DNA of 7,064 nt from Flavobacterium sp. (GCA_004296145.1 SEBM01000214.1:1-7064); one strand, 5' to 3'. Positions 1-5,771 are shown, numbered from the stretch's first letter. Program-made: numbers and translations. The notes: generated by a model not told the origin, from the sequence alone.

Positions 1-29
1 ACACTGGTCGAAAGGCCGGTGTTTTTTTG
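1..29 (+). terminator. Intrinsic terminator of an upstream gene outside the window
   Basis: ACACTGGTC pairs with GGCCGGTGT over 9 bp (two G-T wobbles) around a GAAA tetraloop, and a run of seven T follows. This is a textbook Rho-independent terminator on the + strand. The gene it ends lies before position 1. It closely resembles the hairpin at 1405-1429. Confidence 0.85.
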
Positions 30-122
30 TTTCATCCGTAAATCATGAAACTTTTTTTTAAATTATTATAAAATAGTATTCTTAATTAATCTGAAATTTA
101 CTTAAACTTAAAACATAAAATT

Positions 123-242
123 ATGAACAATATCTTTAGAGGATTAATAGCAGGTTATGGTGCCAAAAAATTAGGAGGTGGATGCTTCGGAACTATTTTA
201 GTATTTATTATTATTTGGGTACTTTTAGGACAGTGCAACTAA
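123..242 (+). CDS. Small (39 aa) single-pass membrane protein, unknown function
   Basis: An ATG at 123 opens a 39-codon frame ending in TAA at 240-242. The N-terminus (MNNIFRGLIAGYGAKKLGGG) is basic and glycine-rich. Residues 22-36 form one strongly hydrophobic segment (GTILVFIIIWVLLG), and the protein ends QCN, so a single transmembrane helix with the basic end in the cytoplasm is likely. There are two cysteines (C21, C38), one at each end of the helix. The GxGAKKLGGG pattern followed by a helix resembles short uncharacterised Bacteroidota proteins I recall, but I can assign no function. The leader is A/T-rich (AAAACATAAAATT before the ATG), with no Shine-Dalgarno site, as is usual in this phylum. 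No TAnnTTTG element was found in the 90 bases upstream, so its promoter is unplaced. It lies 144 bases before the DUF808 gene on the same strand. The amino-acid pattern favours a real gene over a chance frame. Confidence 0.7.
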   Translation: MNNIFRGLIAGYGAKKLGGGCFGTILVFIIIWVLLGQCN

Positions 243-301
243 TATAATAAAGAGGTAAATTTGTTGCTTGAGCAGTTTAATTTATTGACTGTTTTGTAGA
301 A

Positions 302-309
302 TAAATTTG
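302..309 (+). promoter_or_regulatory. Predicted -7 element for the DUF808 gene
   Basis: TAAATTTG matches the Bacteroidota -7 consensus TAnnTTTG exactly and lies 78 bases before the ATG at 387. No TTG/TTTG sits at the expected 17-23 base distance upstream (the nearest, 285-287, leaves only 14), so the call rests on the -7 box alone. If correct, the DUF808 gene is transcribed separately from the small gene before it, with a leader of about 70 bases. Confidence 0.4.
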
Positions 310-348
310 AGCAAAAAGTAGTAGATTCGCACCAAATTAATAATTAAA

Positions 349-373
349 TACACCTTATTCTGGTGTAGTTTTT
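349..373 (+). promoter_or_regulatory. Hairpin plus T-run just before the DUF808 start codon
   Basis: TACACC (349-354) pairs with GGTGTA (362-367) around a 7-base loop, and G plus five T (369-373) follow. It ends 13 bases before the ATG at 387. The stem is short (6 bp), so it would be a weak terminator. It could instead end transcripts of the small upstream gene, act as a leaky attenuator, or simply be a leader hairpin. Confidence 0.4.
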
Positions 374-386
374 AAAAATAAAATAA

Positions 387-1262
387 ATGGCTTCAGGTTT
401 TTTTGTACTATTAGATGATATCGCAGCAATTATGGATGATGTTGCAGTAATGAGTAAAATTGCTGCTAAAAAAACAGCCGGAATTCTGGGCGATGATTTA
501 GCAGTAAATGCCGAAAAAGCTTCCGGATTTGCTTCTTCACGCGAACTTCCTGTGTTGTGGGCCATTAGTAAAGGGTCTCTTCTTAACAAGATCATTATTT
601 TACCGATAGCATTTTTATTAAGTGCTTTTTTACCTGTTGCAATAATTATAATTTTGGTTCTAGGAGGACTTTTTCTGGCTTATGAAGGAGCAGAAAAAAT
701 ATTCGAATTTGTTTTTCCGCACAATCACGAAGAATCAGAAGGAATAACAAATGAAGTGTTGACAGAAGAACAAATTCTGGAAGCAGAAAAAGGAAAAATC
801 AAATCAGCAATTGTAACCGATTTTATCCTGTCTGTAGAAATTGTAATCATCGCACTCGGAACAGTTATCGAAGAACCACTTACGCAGCAAATTATTGTAA
901 CATCTATTATAGCTGTAATCGCAACAATAGGAGTATATGGAATTGTTGCCCTTATTGTCAGAATGGATGAGGCTGGTTATAAGCTTATTAAATTTAGCAA
1001 AAAAGAAAAAAGCATCTCAAAATTTATTGGTAATCTGCTGGTAAAAGCGCTTCCTTTAGTAATAAAAAGTTTAACTGTCATAGGTACAATTGCATTACTC
1101 TTAGTGGCAGGAGGTATCTTCGTACATTACATACCATTTTTTCATCATATTGTACCAACAATTAAACTGCCTTCAATTATCAAAGAATTTATAATTGGCC
1201 TTGTACTGGGATTTGTAGTATTGGGTGTTGTGAATCTCTTTAAAAAAATATTTAAAAAATAA
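387..1262 (+). CDS. DUF808 (YedI-type) inner membrane protein
   Basis: This 291-residue protein matches the DUF808 family (E. coli YedI is the known member; about 300 residues is usual). The diagnostic N-terminus is present: MASGFFVLLDDIAAIMDDVA, then an AAKKTAGILGDDLAVNAEK block at about 26-44, both highly conserved in the family. Hydrophobic segments, likely membrane helices, lie at about 69-98, 142-160, 168-192, 222-250 and 263-285. A short His/Glu-rich stretch (HNHEESEG, 112-119) follows the first helix, and the C-terminus is basic (FKKIFKK). The molecular function of DUF808 is not established; the protein should sit in the cytoplasmic membrane. The ATG at 387 is preferred because it gives the family's exact N-terminus. 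A predicted -7 box and a leader hairpin precede it, and a terminator hairpin begins 15 bases after the stop codon. The gene looks intact. Confidence 0.9.
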   Translation: MASGFFVLLDDIAAIMDDVAVMSKIAAKKTAGILGDDLAVNAEKASGFASSRELPVLWAISKGSLLNKIIILPIAFLLSAFLPVAIIIILVLGGLFLAYEGAEKIFEFVFPHNHEESEGITNEVLTEEQILEAEKGKIKSAIVTDFILSVEIVIIALGTVIEEPLTQQIIVTSIIAVIATIGVYGIVALIVRMDEAGYKLIKFSKKEKSISKFIGNLLVKALPLVIKSLTVIGTIALLLVAGGIFVHYIPFFHHIVPTIKLPSIIKEFIIGLVLGFVVLGVVNLFKKIFKK

Positions 1263-1276
1263 TACATTGAAAAACA

Positions 1277-1327
1277 GTTGCTTGTGAAATAATTAGATTA
1301 TTTAACAATTTTCAAAGCAACCTTTTT
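1277..1327 (+). terminator. Terminator-like hairpin after the DUF808 gene, with an alternative fold
   Basis: GTTGCTT (1277-1283) pairs with AAGCAAC (1315-1321). The stem continues past a bulged G1284 with TGAAA (1285-1289) against TTTCA (1310-1314), giving 12 bp in all, followed by C and five T (1323-1327). This is a plausible intrinsic terminator 15 bases past the DUF808 stop codon. The loop is large (about 20 bases), and the GTGAAATAATT inside the structure also pairs perfectly with AATTATTTCAC at 1328-1338, so a competing fold exists. Confidence 0.55.
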
Positions 1328-1404
1328 AATTATTTCACTCTTTATAATTGAAACGGCTAACATAGTCTTCAGTTACACCGTATCATTAATTTTTTTTTTT
1401 TTTG

Positions 1405-1437
1405 AAACACCGGTCTAAGGCTGGTGTTTTTATTTTT
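1405..1437 (+). terminator. Strong intrinsic terminator
   Basis: AAACACCGGTC (1405-1415) pairs with GGCTGGTGTTT (1419-1429), 11 bp with wobbles, around a TAA loop, followed by a T-rich tail to 1437. It is very similar to the terminator at 1-29. It lies 142 bases after the DUF808 stop codon, beyond a first terminator-like hairpin. It would keep transcription from the left out of the amidase gene. Confidence 0.85.
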
Positions 1438-1475
1438 ATAAGAAGCAGAAGAATAGTTTACATAAGACGTTCTGT

Positions 1476-1550
1476 TCCCGCTATCTGTTCCAATCTTTTA
1501 TGATCTCGTTAAAAAACGAGAACATAAAAGGATTTCCACGTCTATCGGGG
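1476..1550. repeat. Interspersed palindromic repeat (REP-like, Flavobacterium type)
   Basis: This is an imperfect long hairpin. CTCGTT (1505-1510) pairs with AACGAG (1515-1520) around AAAA. After a 2-base internal mismatch, AATCTTTTATG (1492-1502) pairs with CATAAAAGGATT (1523-1534, one bulged G). The ends carry CCCG (1477-1480) and CGGG (1546-1549). The outer sequences CCCGCTATCTGTT and GGATTTCCAC...CTATCGGGG match, from memory, a dispersed element that recurs in intergenic regions of Flavobacterium genomes with a variable centre. No T-run follows, so it is not a standard terminator. Exact borders are uncertain by several bases. Confidence 0.65.
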
Positions 1551-1592
1551 CTATAGTAGAAGTTATTGTTTTCTTAAGAACGTTTTAGCTGC

Positions 1593-1623
1593 TTTGTCAT
1601 TCCTATAAAAAATACTATTTTTG
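1593..1623 (+). promoter_or_regulatory. Bacteroidota sigma-A promoter of the amidase gene
   Basis: TTTG (1593-1596) and TATTTTTG (1616-1623, matching TAnnTTTG) are separated by 19 bases, the spacing expected for Bacteroidota primary-sigma promoters. Transcription should begin near 1630, leaving a leader of only about 12 bases before the ATG at 1642. This is the best-formed promoter in the window. Confidence 0.8.
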
Positions 1624-1641
1624 CACTCTAAATTTTAAGTC

Positions 1642-2532
1642 ATGGCGAAAAGAAAATATAAAGTATCGGTTATTCAGTTAAACCTGAATGATGTTGCCGA
1701 AAATAATCTTAAAAAATGTATTAGCTGGGTAAGAGATGCTGCCGGTCAGGGAGCTGAAGTAATCTTACTTCCGGAATTATATAGCAGTCATTATTTCTGC
1801 CAAAGCGAAGATGTAGATAATTTTGCATTAGCAGAACCATTATACAGTACCTCATTTATCGCTTTTAGTGAACTGGCAAAAGAATTAGGAGTTGTTATTA
1901 TTGTTCCTTTCTTCGAAAAAAGAATGGCTGGAATTTATCATAACAGTGCCTATATTATTGATACAGACGGAACAGAAGCTGGTTTGTACCGTAAAATGCA
2001 CATTCCGGACGATCCTCATTTCTATGAAAAATTCTATTTCACACCAGGAGATTTAGGTTTTCAGGCAATCGAAACAAAAAAAGGAACTGTCGGAACATTA
2101 ATCTGTTGGGATCAATGGTATCCTGAAGCAGCCCGTATTACAGCTCTTAAAGGTGCAGAAGTATTGTTTTACCCAACTGCAATTGGATGGCATCCAAAAG
2201 AAAAAGAACAATACGGAGAAAACCAATACGGTGCCTGGATGAATGTAATGAAGGGACACGCAGTTGCAAACGGTGTTTTTGTTGCAGCGGCAAACAGAAT
2301 TGGTTTAGAAAAATATATTGAAGGAACAGAAGGAATTCAATTTTGGGGAGCTTCTTTCATCGCTGGTCCACAAGGCGAAATTTTAGCACAGGCTTCTCAT
2401 GATAAAGAAGAAATCTTAATTGCAGAAGTAGATTTAGATCTTCAGGAAAACGTTCGTCAGAACTGGCCATTTTTCAGAGACAGAAGAATTGATGCTTTTG
2501 GTGATATTACTAAAAGAGCAATTGATAGATAA
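1642..2532 (+). CDS. aguB: N-carbamoylputrescine amidase (nitrilase superfamily)
   Basis: The enzyme hydrolyses N-carbamoylputrescine to putrescine, CO2 and ammonia, the last step of agmatine-to-putrescine conversion in the cytoplasm. The 296-residue length is normal for AguB/CPA-type carbon-nitrogen hydrolases. The Glu-Lys-Cys catalytic triad is visible: E45 in LLPELY, K118 in YRKMHIPD and C155 in ICWDQWYPEAAR. The residues around them (FYFTPGD at 131-137, IGWHPKEKEQYG at 181-192, and NWPFFRDRRID near the C-terminus) fit this subgroup better than generic omega-amidases or beta-ureidopropionases. There is no signal peptide. The ATG at 1642 follows a strong promoter by a very short leader and fits the family N-terminus. 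The gene is monocistronic, ending in a bidirectional terminator. The matching agmatine deiminase lies at 5799-6839 on the same strand, which supports the substrate assignment. Confidence 0.92.
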   Translation: MAKRKYKVSVIQLNLNDVAENNLKKCISWVRDAAGQGAEVILLPELYSSHYFCQSEDVDNFALAEPLYSTSFIAFSELAKELGVVIIVPFFEKRMAGIYHNSAYIIDTDGTEAGLYRKMHIPDDPHFYEKFYFTPGDLGFQAIETKKGTVGTLICWDQWYPEAARITALKGAEVLFYPTAIGWHPKEKEQYGENQYGAWMNVMKGHAVANGVFVAAANRIGLEKYIEGTEGIQFWGASFIAGPQGEILAQASHDKEEILIAEVDLDLQENVRQNWPFFRDRRIDAFGDITKRAIDR

Positions 2533-2549
2533 TCAATTGTTTAAAAATA

Positions 2550-2583
2550 AAAAGAGGACAAAATATACATTTTGTCCTCTTTT
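2550..2583. terminator. Bidirectional terminator between convergent amidase and OmpA genes
   Basis: A perfect 15-bp inverted repeat (2550-2564 against 2569-2583) surrounds the loop ATAC, with A-rich DNA on the left and T-rich DNA on the right, so it works in both directions. It lies 17 bases after the amidase stop codon and 20 bases beyond the end of the OmpA gene. Its core GGACAAAAT/ATTTTGTCC is shared with the hairpin at 4042-4073. Confidence 0.9.
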
Positions 2584-2603
2584 GTTTTATAGAAGTCTTA
2601 AAC

Positions 2604-3869
2604 TTATTTCACCTGAAAAGTAACTCTTCTTACGATCTGACGCGCTTGTTTAGAGTTTTTGTTTACAGAAGTATCTTCACCATTCGCAACTACATTTAAT
2701 CTGGTTGCATCGATTCCGGCATCTACGGCTACTTTTTTCACAGCTTCGGCTCTTTTTCTAGATAATTCAGTATTGTAACTTGAACCTCCAATTTCATCAG
2801 AATATCCAATAATATCTGCATTTTTACCCGGATTGTTTTTCAAATATTTTACTAAAAAGTCAACACCTGATAATGACGCGTTTGTAGGTTTAGATGAATT
2901 AAAATCAAAATAAACATTTACATATCCACCGTTAATTAATTGTTCAACAGTTCCGTTTGTTGCAGTTTCACTGCCTTTTTTAATGTATGTATTTTCTAAG
3001 TAACTTTCCAATTCGTCCGGAACACCATTTTGGTTGTTATCGATAGATTGTCCTTTTGTATTTACAGCAACACCAGAAACTGTATTAGGCTCTAAATCGT
3101 ACAAATCAGCAACACCATCTTTATCAGTGTCAATCATATTAGTTTCGATTGTGGTAACTCTGTCTTCTAATTTGTTTAATCTTTCATTTTCTTCAGAATA
3201 CCAGTCAGCATGTTTTTCGTTTTTACCTAAGTAAAAAGTCAAACCGACAGATGCATTTAATAAAACACCATCAAAAGATCCGGTAGTAGTATTTCCCATT
3301 CCGTCAAAGTTCCAGTTTTGTTTTCCATTAACAATTCCGGTAAGGTCACCTGTCAATGCAATTCTGTTACTTAATTTAATTTGTCCAGTCAAACCAAGAA
3401 TTCCATGACCCATATAATCCTGACCACCAAAACCGGTTTCAGTACTAATTTGTGAAACTCCAAAACCTCCATGTGCCAAAATACCAATTGTATTTGTCCA
3501 GGTTTCAAAATTTAAGGCACGACCGATGTTTACAACTCCCTGTAAACTGGTTCTAACATATCTGCTCTCGAAATCAGGAGTGTTATCACGTTCTTTAAAC
3601 TGATCGTATCCAACATCTAATTTTACCCCAAATTTTGGATTAAACATATATCTTACGCCTAAATCAGCGTGGAAAAAATTAAGGGTTTCTGTAGCATAAC
3701 CAGCGGTCATTGCTCTGGTTGGTTTATTTACACCACCATTCAATTCTATAGACCATTTATTGTATGCCGGTTTGTCGATTGAAGGCTGAACGGATGTTGT
3801 TGTCATGTTTTGTGCGCTTGCTGCAAATGAAAGCACTAAAAATGATAAGGAAGCTAATTTCTTTTTCAT
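2604..3869 (-). CDS. OmpA-family outer membrane protein with peptidoglycan-binding C-terminus
   Basis: This 421-residue precursor should link the outer membrane to the cell wall. Residues 1-19 are a Sec signal peptide (MKKKLASLSFLVLSFAASA, cleaved before QN). Residues about 38-215 show alternating beta strands typical of an 8-stranded barrel, ending in SVGLTFYLG. A short coiled-coil-like stretch (about 224-246) follows. Next come two Asp/Asn-rich calcium-binding repeats of the thrombospondin type 3 kind (DTDKDGVADLYD at 247-258, DNNQNGVPDELE at 277-288). The OmpA-like domain spans about 316-421, with VYFDFNSS at 319-326, GYSDEIGG carrying D358, and LSRKRAEAVK carrying R373; D358 and R373 correspond to the diaminopimelate-binding Asp and Arg of OmpA. 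The start is set by the signal peptide. A predicted -7 box lies at 3920-3927 and a terminator beyond the stop codon, so the gene stands alone. Confidence 0.92.
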   Translation of the reverse strand: MKKKLASLSFLVLSFAASAQNMTTTSVQPSIDKPAYNKWSIELNGGVNKPTRAMTAGYATETLNFFHADLGVRYMFNPKFGVKLDVGYDQFKERDNTPDFESRYVRTSLQGVVNIGRALNFETWTNTIGILAHGGFGVSQISTETGFGGQDYMGHGILGLTGQIKLSNRIALTGDLTGIVNGKQNWNFDGMGNTTTGSFDGVLLNASVGLTFYLGKNEKHADWYSEENERLNKLEDRVTTIETNMIDTDKDGVADLYDLEPNTVSGVAVNTKGQSIDNNQNGVPDELESYLENTYIKKGSETATNGTVEQLINGGYVNVYFDFNSSKPTNASLSGVDFLVKYLKNNPGKNADIIGYSDEIGGSSYNTELSRKRAEAVKKVAVDAGIDATRLNVVANGEDTSVNKNSKQARQIVRRVTFQVK

Positions 3870-3892
3870 GTGTATTATATTTTAATTTTGAA

Positions 3893-3914
3893 TTTGCTGA
3901 GCTTTTGCTGAGCT
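3893..3914. repeat. Tandem 11-bp duplication in the OmpA gene leader
   Basis: TTTGCTGAGCT occurs twice back to back with no mismatch (3893-3903 and 3904-3914). Relative to the predicted -7 box at 3920-3927, it sits at the very 5' end of the OmpA-family mRNA, 24 bases before its start codon. Confidence 0.85.
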
Positions 3915-3919
3915 CATGG

Positions 3920-3927
3920 CAAACTTA
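3920..3927 (-). promoter_or_regulatory. Predicted -7 element of the OmpA-family gene
   Basis: On the minus strand the sequence reads TAAGTTTG, an exact match to TAnnTTTG. Transcription would start around 3913-3915, giving a leader of about 45 bases. No TTTG is found at the expected -33 distance. Confidence 0.5.
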
Positions 3928-4041
3928 AAACACCAAAGAAGAAATCGGGTTCCATTACTTTTCTACATATCTTATATAATTTCCATAAATTCGACGATTT
4001 CGATGCATTTTTGTTAAAATAAACCCAAAATTCGCCAAAAG

Positions 4042-4073
4042 AAAAGGGACAAAATCAATATTTTGTCCCTTTT
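4042..4073 (-). terminator. Intrinsic terminator of the beta-propeller lipoprotein gene
   Basis: A perfect 14-bp inverted repeat (4042-4055 against 4060-4073) has a 4-base loop. On the minus strand the stem ends CCCTTTT and is followed by C and TTTT. It begins 21 bases past the end of the gene at 4095. It shares the core GGACAAAAT/ATTTTGTCC with the hairpin at 2550-2583. Confidence 0.85.
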
Positions 4074-4094
4074 TATATTTTGTATTGAAAGAAA

Positions 4095-5615
4095 TTACTT
4101 TAAATCTGGCTGATAGATTTTGATAGTTCCGTCTCCTTCGCTGCTTACCACAACCAAACTTCTTTTTGTCGGACTTTTTGAAGCCGGAATAAAAAGAATC
4201 CCTTCTGGTGCATCACCTGTTTTTACCGTATTTAAGTATTGAGGAGAAGCTGGATTTGTAACATCATAAGTCATAAAAGCATCAGATCTTTCTAAACCTA
4301 CAAATAATATATTTTGGTTTCCCATTTTGGCAACCACTACAGCTTCCGGTTCAGAACCTTTATCATCGCTTCTTTTATCATCATAGGTTCCTAAATCGTA
4401 TGCTTTTTTATCAACATCGTTTTTACTGTCATAAACTATTTTACCAGTATTTCCATTCCATATAGAGAAAGATCTTGCACCAAAACTTACTAATTCGTCT
4501 AGTTTACCATCACCATTGATATCACCCATATCAGCAACAAGATTTAATCTTCCCAAATTTGTTTCTAATTTTAATGTCGCAGCATCAGGAAAAACAGTAG
4601 CATCAAGAGTCATGTCTTTCATTCTTTTAATATCAGTATTTGCAGTATATTCTCTTGCATCACCTTCATTAGCAGTAACAAAATAAGGAACATTGTTTGA
4701 AGAAAAATGACTAATAGCATCCGGCATAAACATTCCTTTTACTTTCCACGGATTAAAAGCAACTTTATCATCTTTATCGCTAACATCAATTGCATTTTCA
4801 GCAGTATTAAAATCTTTGAATCCTAAACCATAAATAGCCGTAATAGTTTTAGAAGTCAAATCAACTTTTGCTACTCCGTTATTTTCCTGCAAAGTTACCC
4901 ACGCCGTTTTAGAATCGTCAGAAATAGTTACATATTCAGGCTCAATATCCTGTGCAAAACTTGCAGCAACTTTTGAAATTCTGAATCCGTCTTTTGCTAA
5001 AGCCGTCGCCTGATTGCTAAACGAACTGAAATCTAAAGTAGTAACAGTATAAGAACTTGTTTCAATAATAGAAATAGTTCCAATTGGATCCTGAGAATAA
5101 TCTGTATTTGGTTCTCCTTCATTAGCAGTCATAATGAATTTTCCGTCTGGCGAAAAAGTAATCATATCAGGAAGAGCACCAACTGTAACTTGTTTGATCA
5201 AACTATAATCTGAAGTATTAAAAACAACAACTTTACCATTTCCTTGTTTGTTAACTGTAGATTCTAAAGCAACAGCCAGTTTTCCGTCAAAAATAGAAAC
5301 ACTGTTTGCAGCTCCTTCGTAAGCAGTTAAATCGATTTTACCAATTTTTGCTGGTTTTGTTGGGTCTGTAATATCAATAACATCAATTTGGTTTACACCG
5401 CTATTGTTTACAGTAAATAATCTTTTTGTTTTTTCGCAATAAGCCGAAATTTCTGCAGCAGCTTCACCACCAATTGTGATGCTTCCGATTTCTTTAAAAG
5501 TGGCAGGATTTTCATTAACAACAACTTCTGGTTCTTCGTTGTTTGAATTGTCATCATTATTACAACCTGCCATAATAAATAAGGCTGCTAATAATGAGAT
5601 AGTTACTTTTTTCAT
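4095..5615 (-). CDS. Choice-of-anchor I type beta-propeller lipoprotein
   Basis: This 506-residue lipoprotein is probably carried at the cell surface or periplasm. The N-terminus is a lipoprotein signal with lipobox MAGC and lipidated C18, followed by an Asn/Asp/Glu-rich tail (NNDDNSNNEEPE), as in surface-exported Bacteroidota lipoproteins. The rest reads as repeated beta-propeller blades with family motifs: NSGVNQIDVIDITDPTKP (71-88), ITFSPDGKFIMTANEGEPN (152-170), a second TANEGDAREY (314-323), the calcium-site-like DINGDGKLDE (365-374), SFGARSFSIW (377-386), KGSEPEAV (419-426), FVGLERSDAF (438-447) and GDAPEG (467-472). These are typical of the choice-of-anchor I family, in which the membrane anchor varies between members; here it is N-terminal lipidation, with no C-terminal sorting domain. 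Older annotations of relatives as alkaline phosphatase are not supported by any catalytic motif I can see. Function and ligand are unknown. It appears monocistronic, with its own promoter and terminator. Confidence 0.85.
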   Translation of the reverse strand: MKKVTISLLAALFIMAGCNNDDNSNNEEPEVVVNENPATFKEIGSITIGGEAAAEISAYCEKTKRLFTVNNSGVNQIDVIDITDPTKPAKIGKIDLTAYEGAANSVSIFDGKLAVALESTVNKQGNGKVVVFNTSDYSLIKQVTVGALPDMITFSPDGKFIMTANEGEPNTDYSQDPIGTISIIETSSYTVTTLDFSSFSNQATALAKDGFRISKVAASFAQDIEPEYVTISDDSKTAWVTLQENNGVAKVDLTSKTITAIYGLGFKDFNTAENAIDVSDKDDKVAFNPWKVKGMFMPDAISHFSSNNVPYFVTANEGDAREYTANTDIKRMKDMTLDATVFPDAATLKLETNLGRLNLVADMGDINGDGKLDELVSFGARSFSIWNGNTGKIVYDSKNDVDKKAYDLGTYDDKRSDDKGSEPEAVVVAKMGNQNILFVGLERSDAFMTYDVTNPASPQYLNTVKTGDAPEGILFIPASKSPTKRSLVVVSSEGDGTIKIYQPDLK

Positions 5616-5635
5616 ATTTTGGTTTTTAGTTTTGC

Positions 5636-5663
5636 CAAATGTAGATACCAGAATTCGGTCAAA
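5636..5663 (-). promoter_or_regulatory. Predicted promoter of the beta-propeller lipoprotein gene
   Basis: On the minus strand TACATTTG (5636-5643) matches TAnnTTTG, and a TTTG (5660-5663) lies upstream. The spacer is 16 bases, slightly shorter than the usual 17-23, so the -33 box is less certain than the -7 box. Transcription would start near 5629, a leader of about 14 bases. Confidence 0.55.
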
Positions 5664-5763
5664 TATTAAGTCTTTATTATTTAATCTTTAACTTACTTTT
5701 TTATACGTGATTTTCAAATTTTGATGATTTTCCTGTCTTATTTTTATTATCCTTACGAATGCT

Positions 5764-5771
5764 TATCTTTG
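5764..5771 (+). promoter_or_regulatory. Predicted -7 element of the agmatine deiminase gene
   Basis: TATCTTTG matches TAnnTTTG and is followed by TACTCT, so the stretch nearly equals the TATTTTTGCACTCT in front of the amidase gene (12 of 14 bases). The expected -33 position reads TTTT instead of TTTG. Transcription should start near 5777, about 22 bases before the ATG. Confidence 0.65.

Larger units (their letters stand above)
1263..1641. other. 379-base intergenic region without a gene
   Basis: No credible coding frame was found on either strand. From left to right it holds the hairpin and alternative pairing (1277-1338), a run of 14 T (1390-1403), an intrinsic terminator (1405-1437), an interspersed palindrome (about 1476-1550), a 10-bp palindrome TTCTTAAGAA (1571-1580), and the promoter of the amidase gene (1593-1623). 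Two terminators in series after one short gene suggest either a double stop or an unrecognised short transcript ending at the second one. Confidence 0.7.

Noticed and set aside
344..595. Minus-strand open frame of 83 codons
   Set aside because: It lies opposite the 5' part of the DUF808 gene, whose frame is clearly conserved; the product has no recognisable domain.
1441..1641. Riboswitch or tRNA in the leader of the amidase gene
   Set aside because: The well-formed promoter at 1593-1623 places transcription start near 1630, so the structured DNA is upstream of the mRNA; no tRNA cloverleaf is present.
3034..3234. Plus-strand open frame of 66 codons
   Set aside because: It lies wholly within the OmpA-family gene on the other strand, opposite the calcium-repeat and coiled-coil part; no promoter and no domain.
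4095..5615. Alkaline phosphatase or phytase
   Set aside because: Relatives carry such names, but no catalytic metal-binding or phosphatase motif is visible; only the propeller and family motifs are supported.
5476..5691. Plus-strand open frame of 71 codons overlapping the lipoprotein gene start
   Set aside because: It is antisense to the signal peptide region and runs through the divergent promoter area; no promoter or recognisable sequence.
5641..5763. Operator-like short inverted repeats such as TCAAATTTTGA in the divergent region
   Set aside because: Five-base arms in very AT-rich DNA are expected by chance, and their positions do not fit either promoter especially well.
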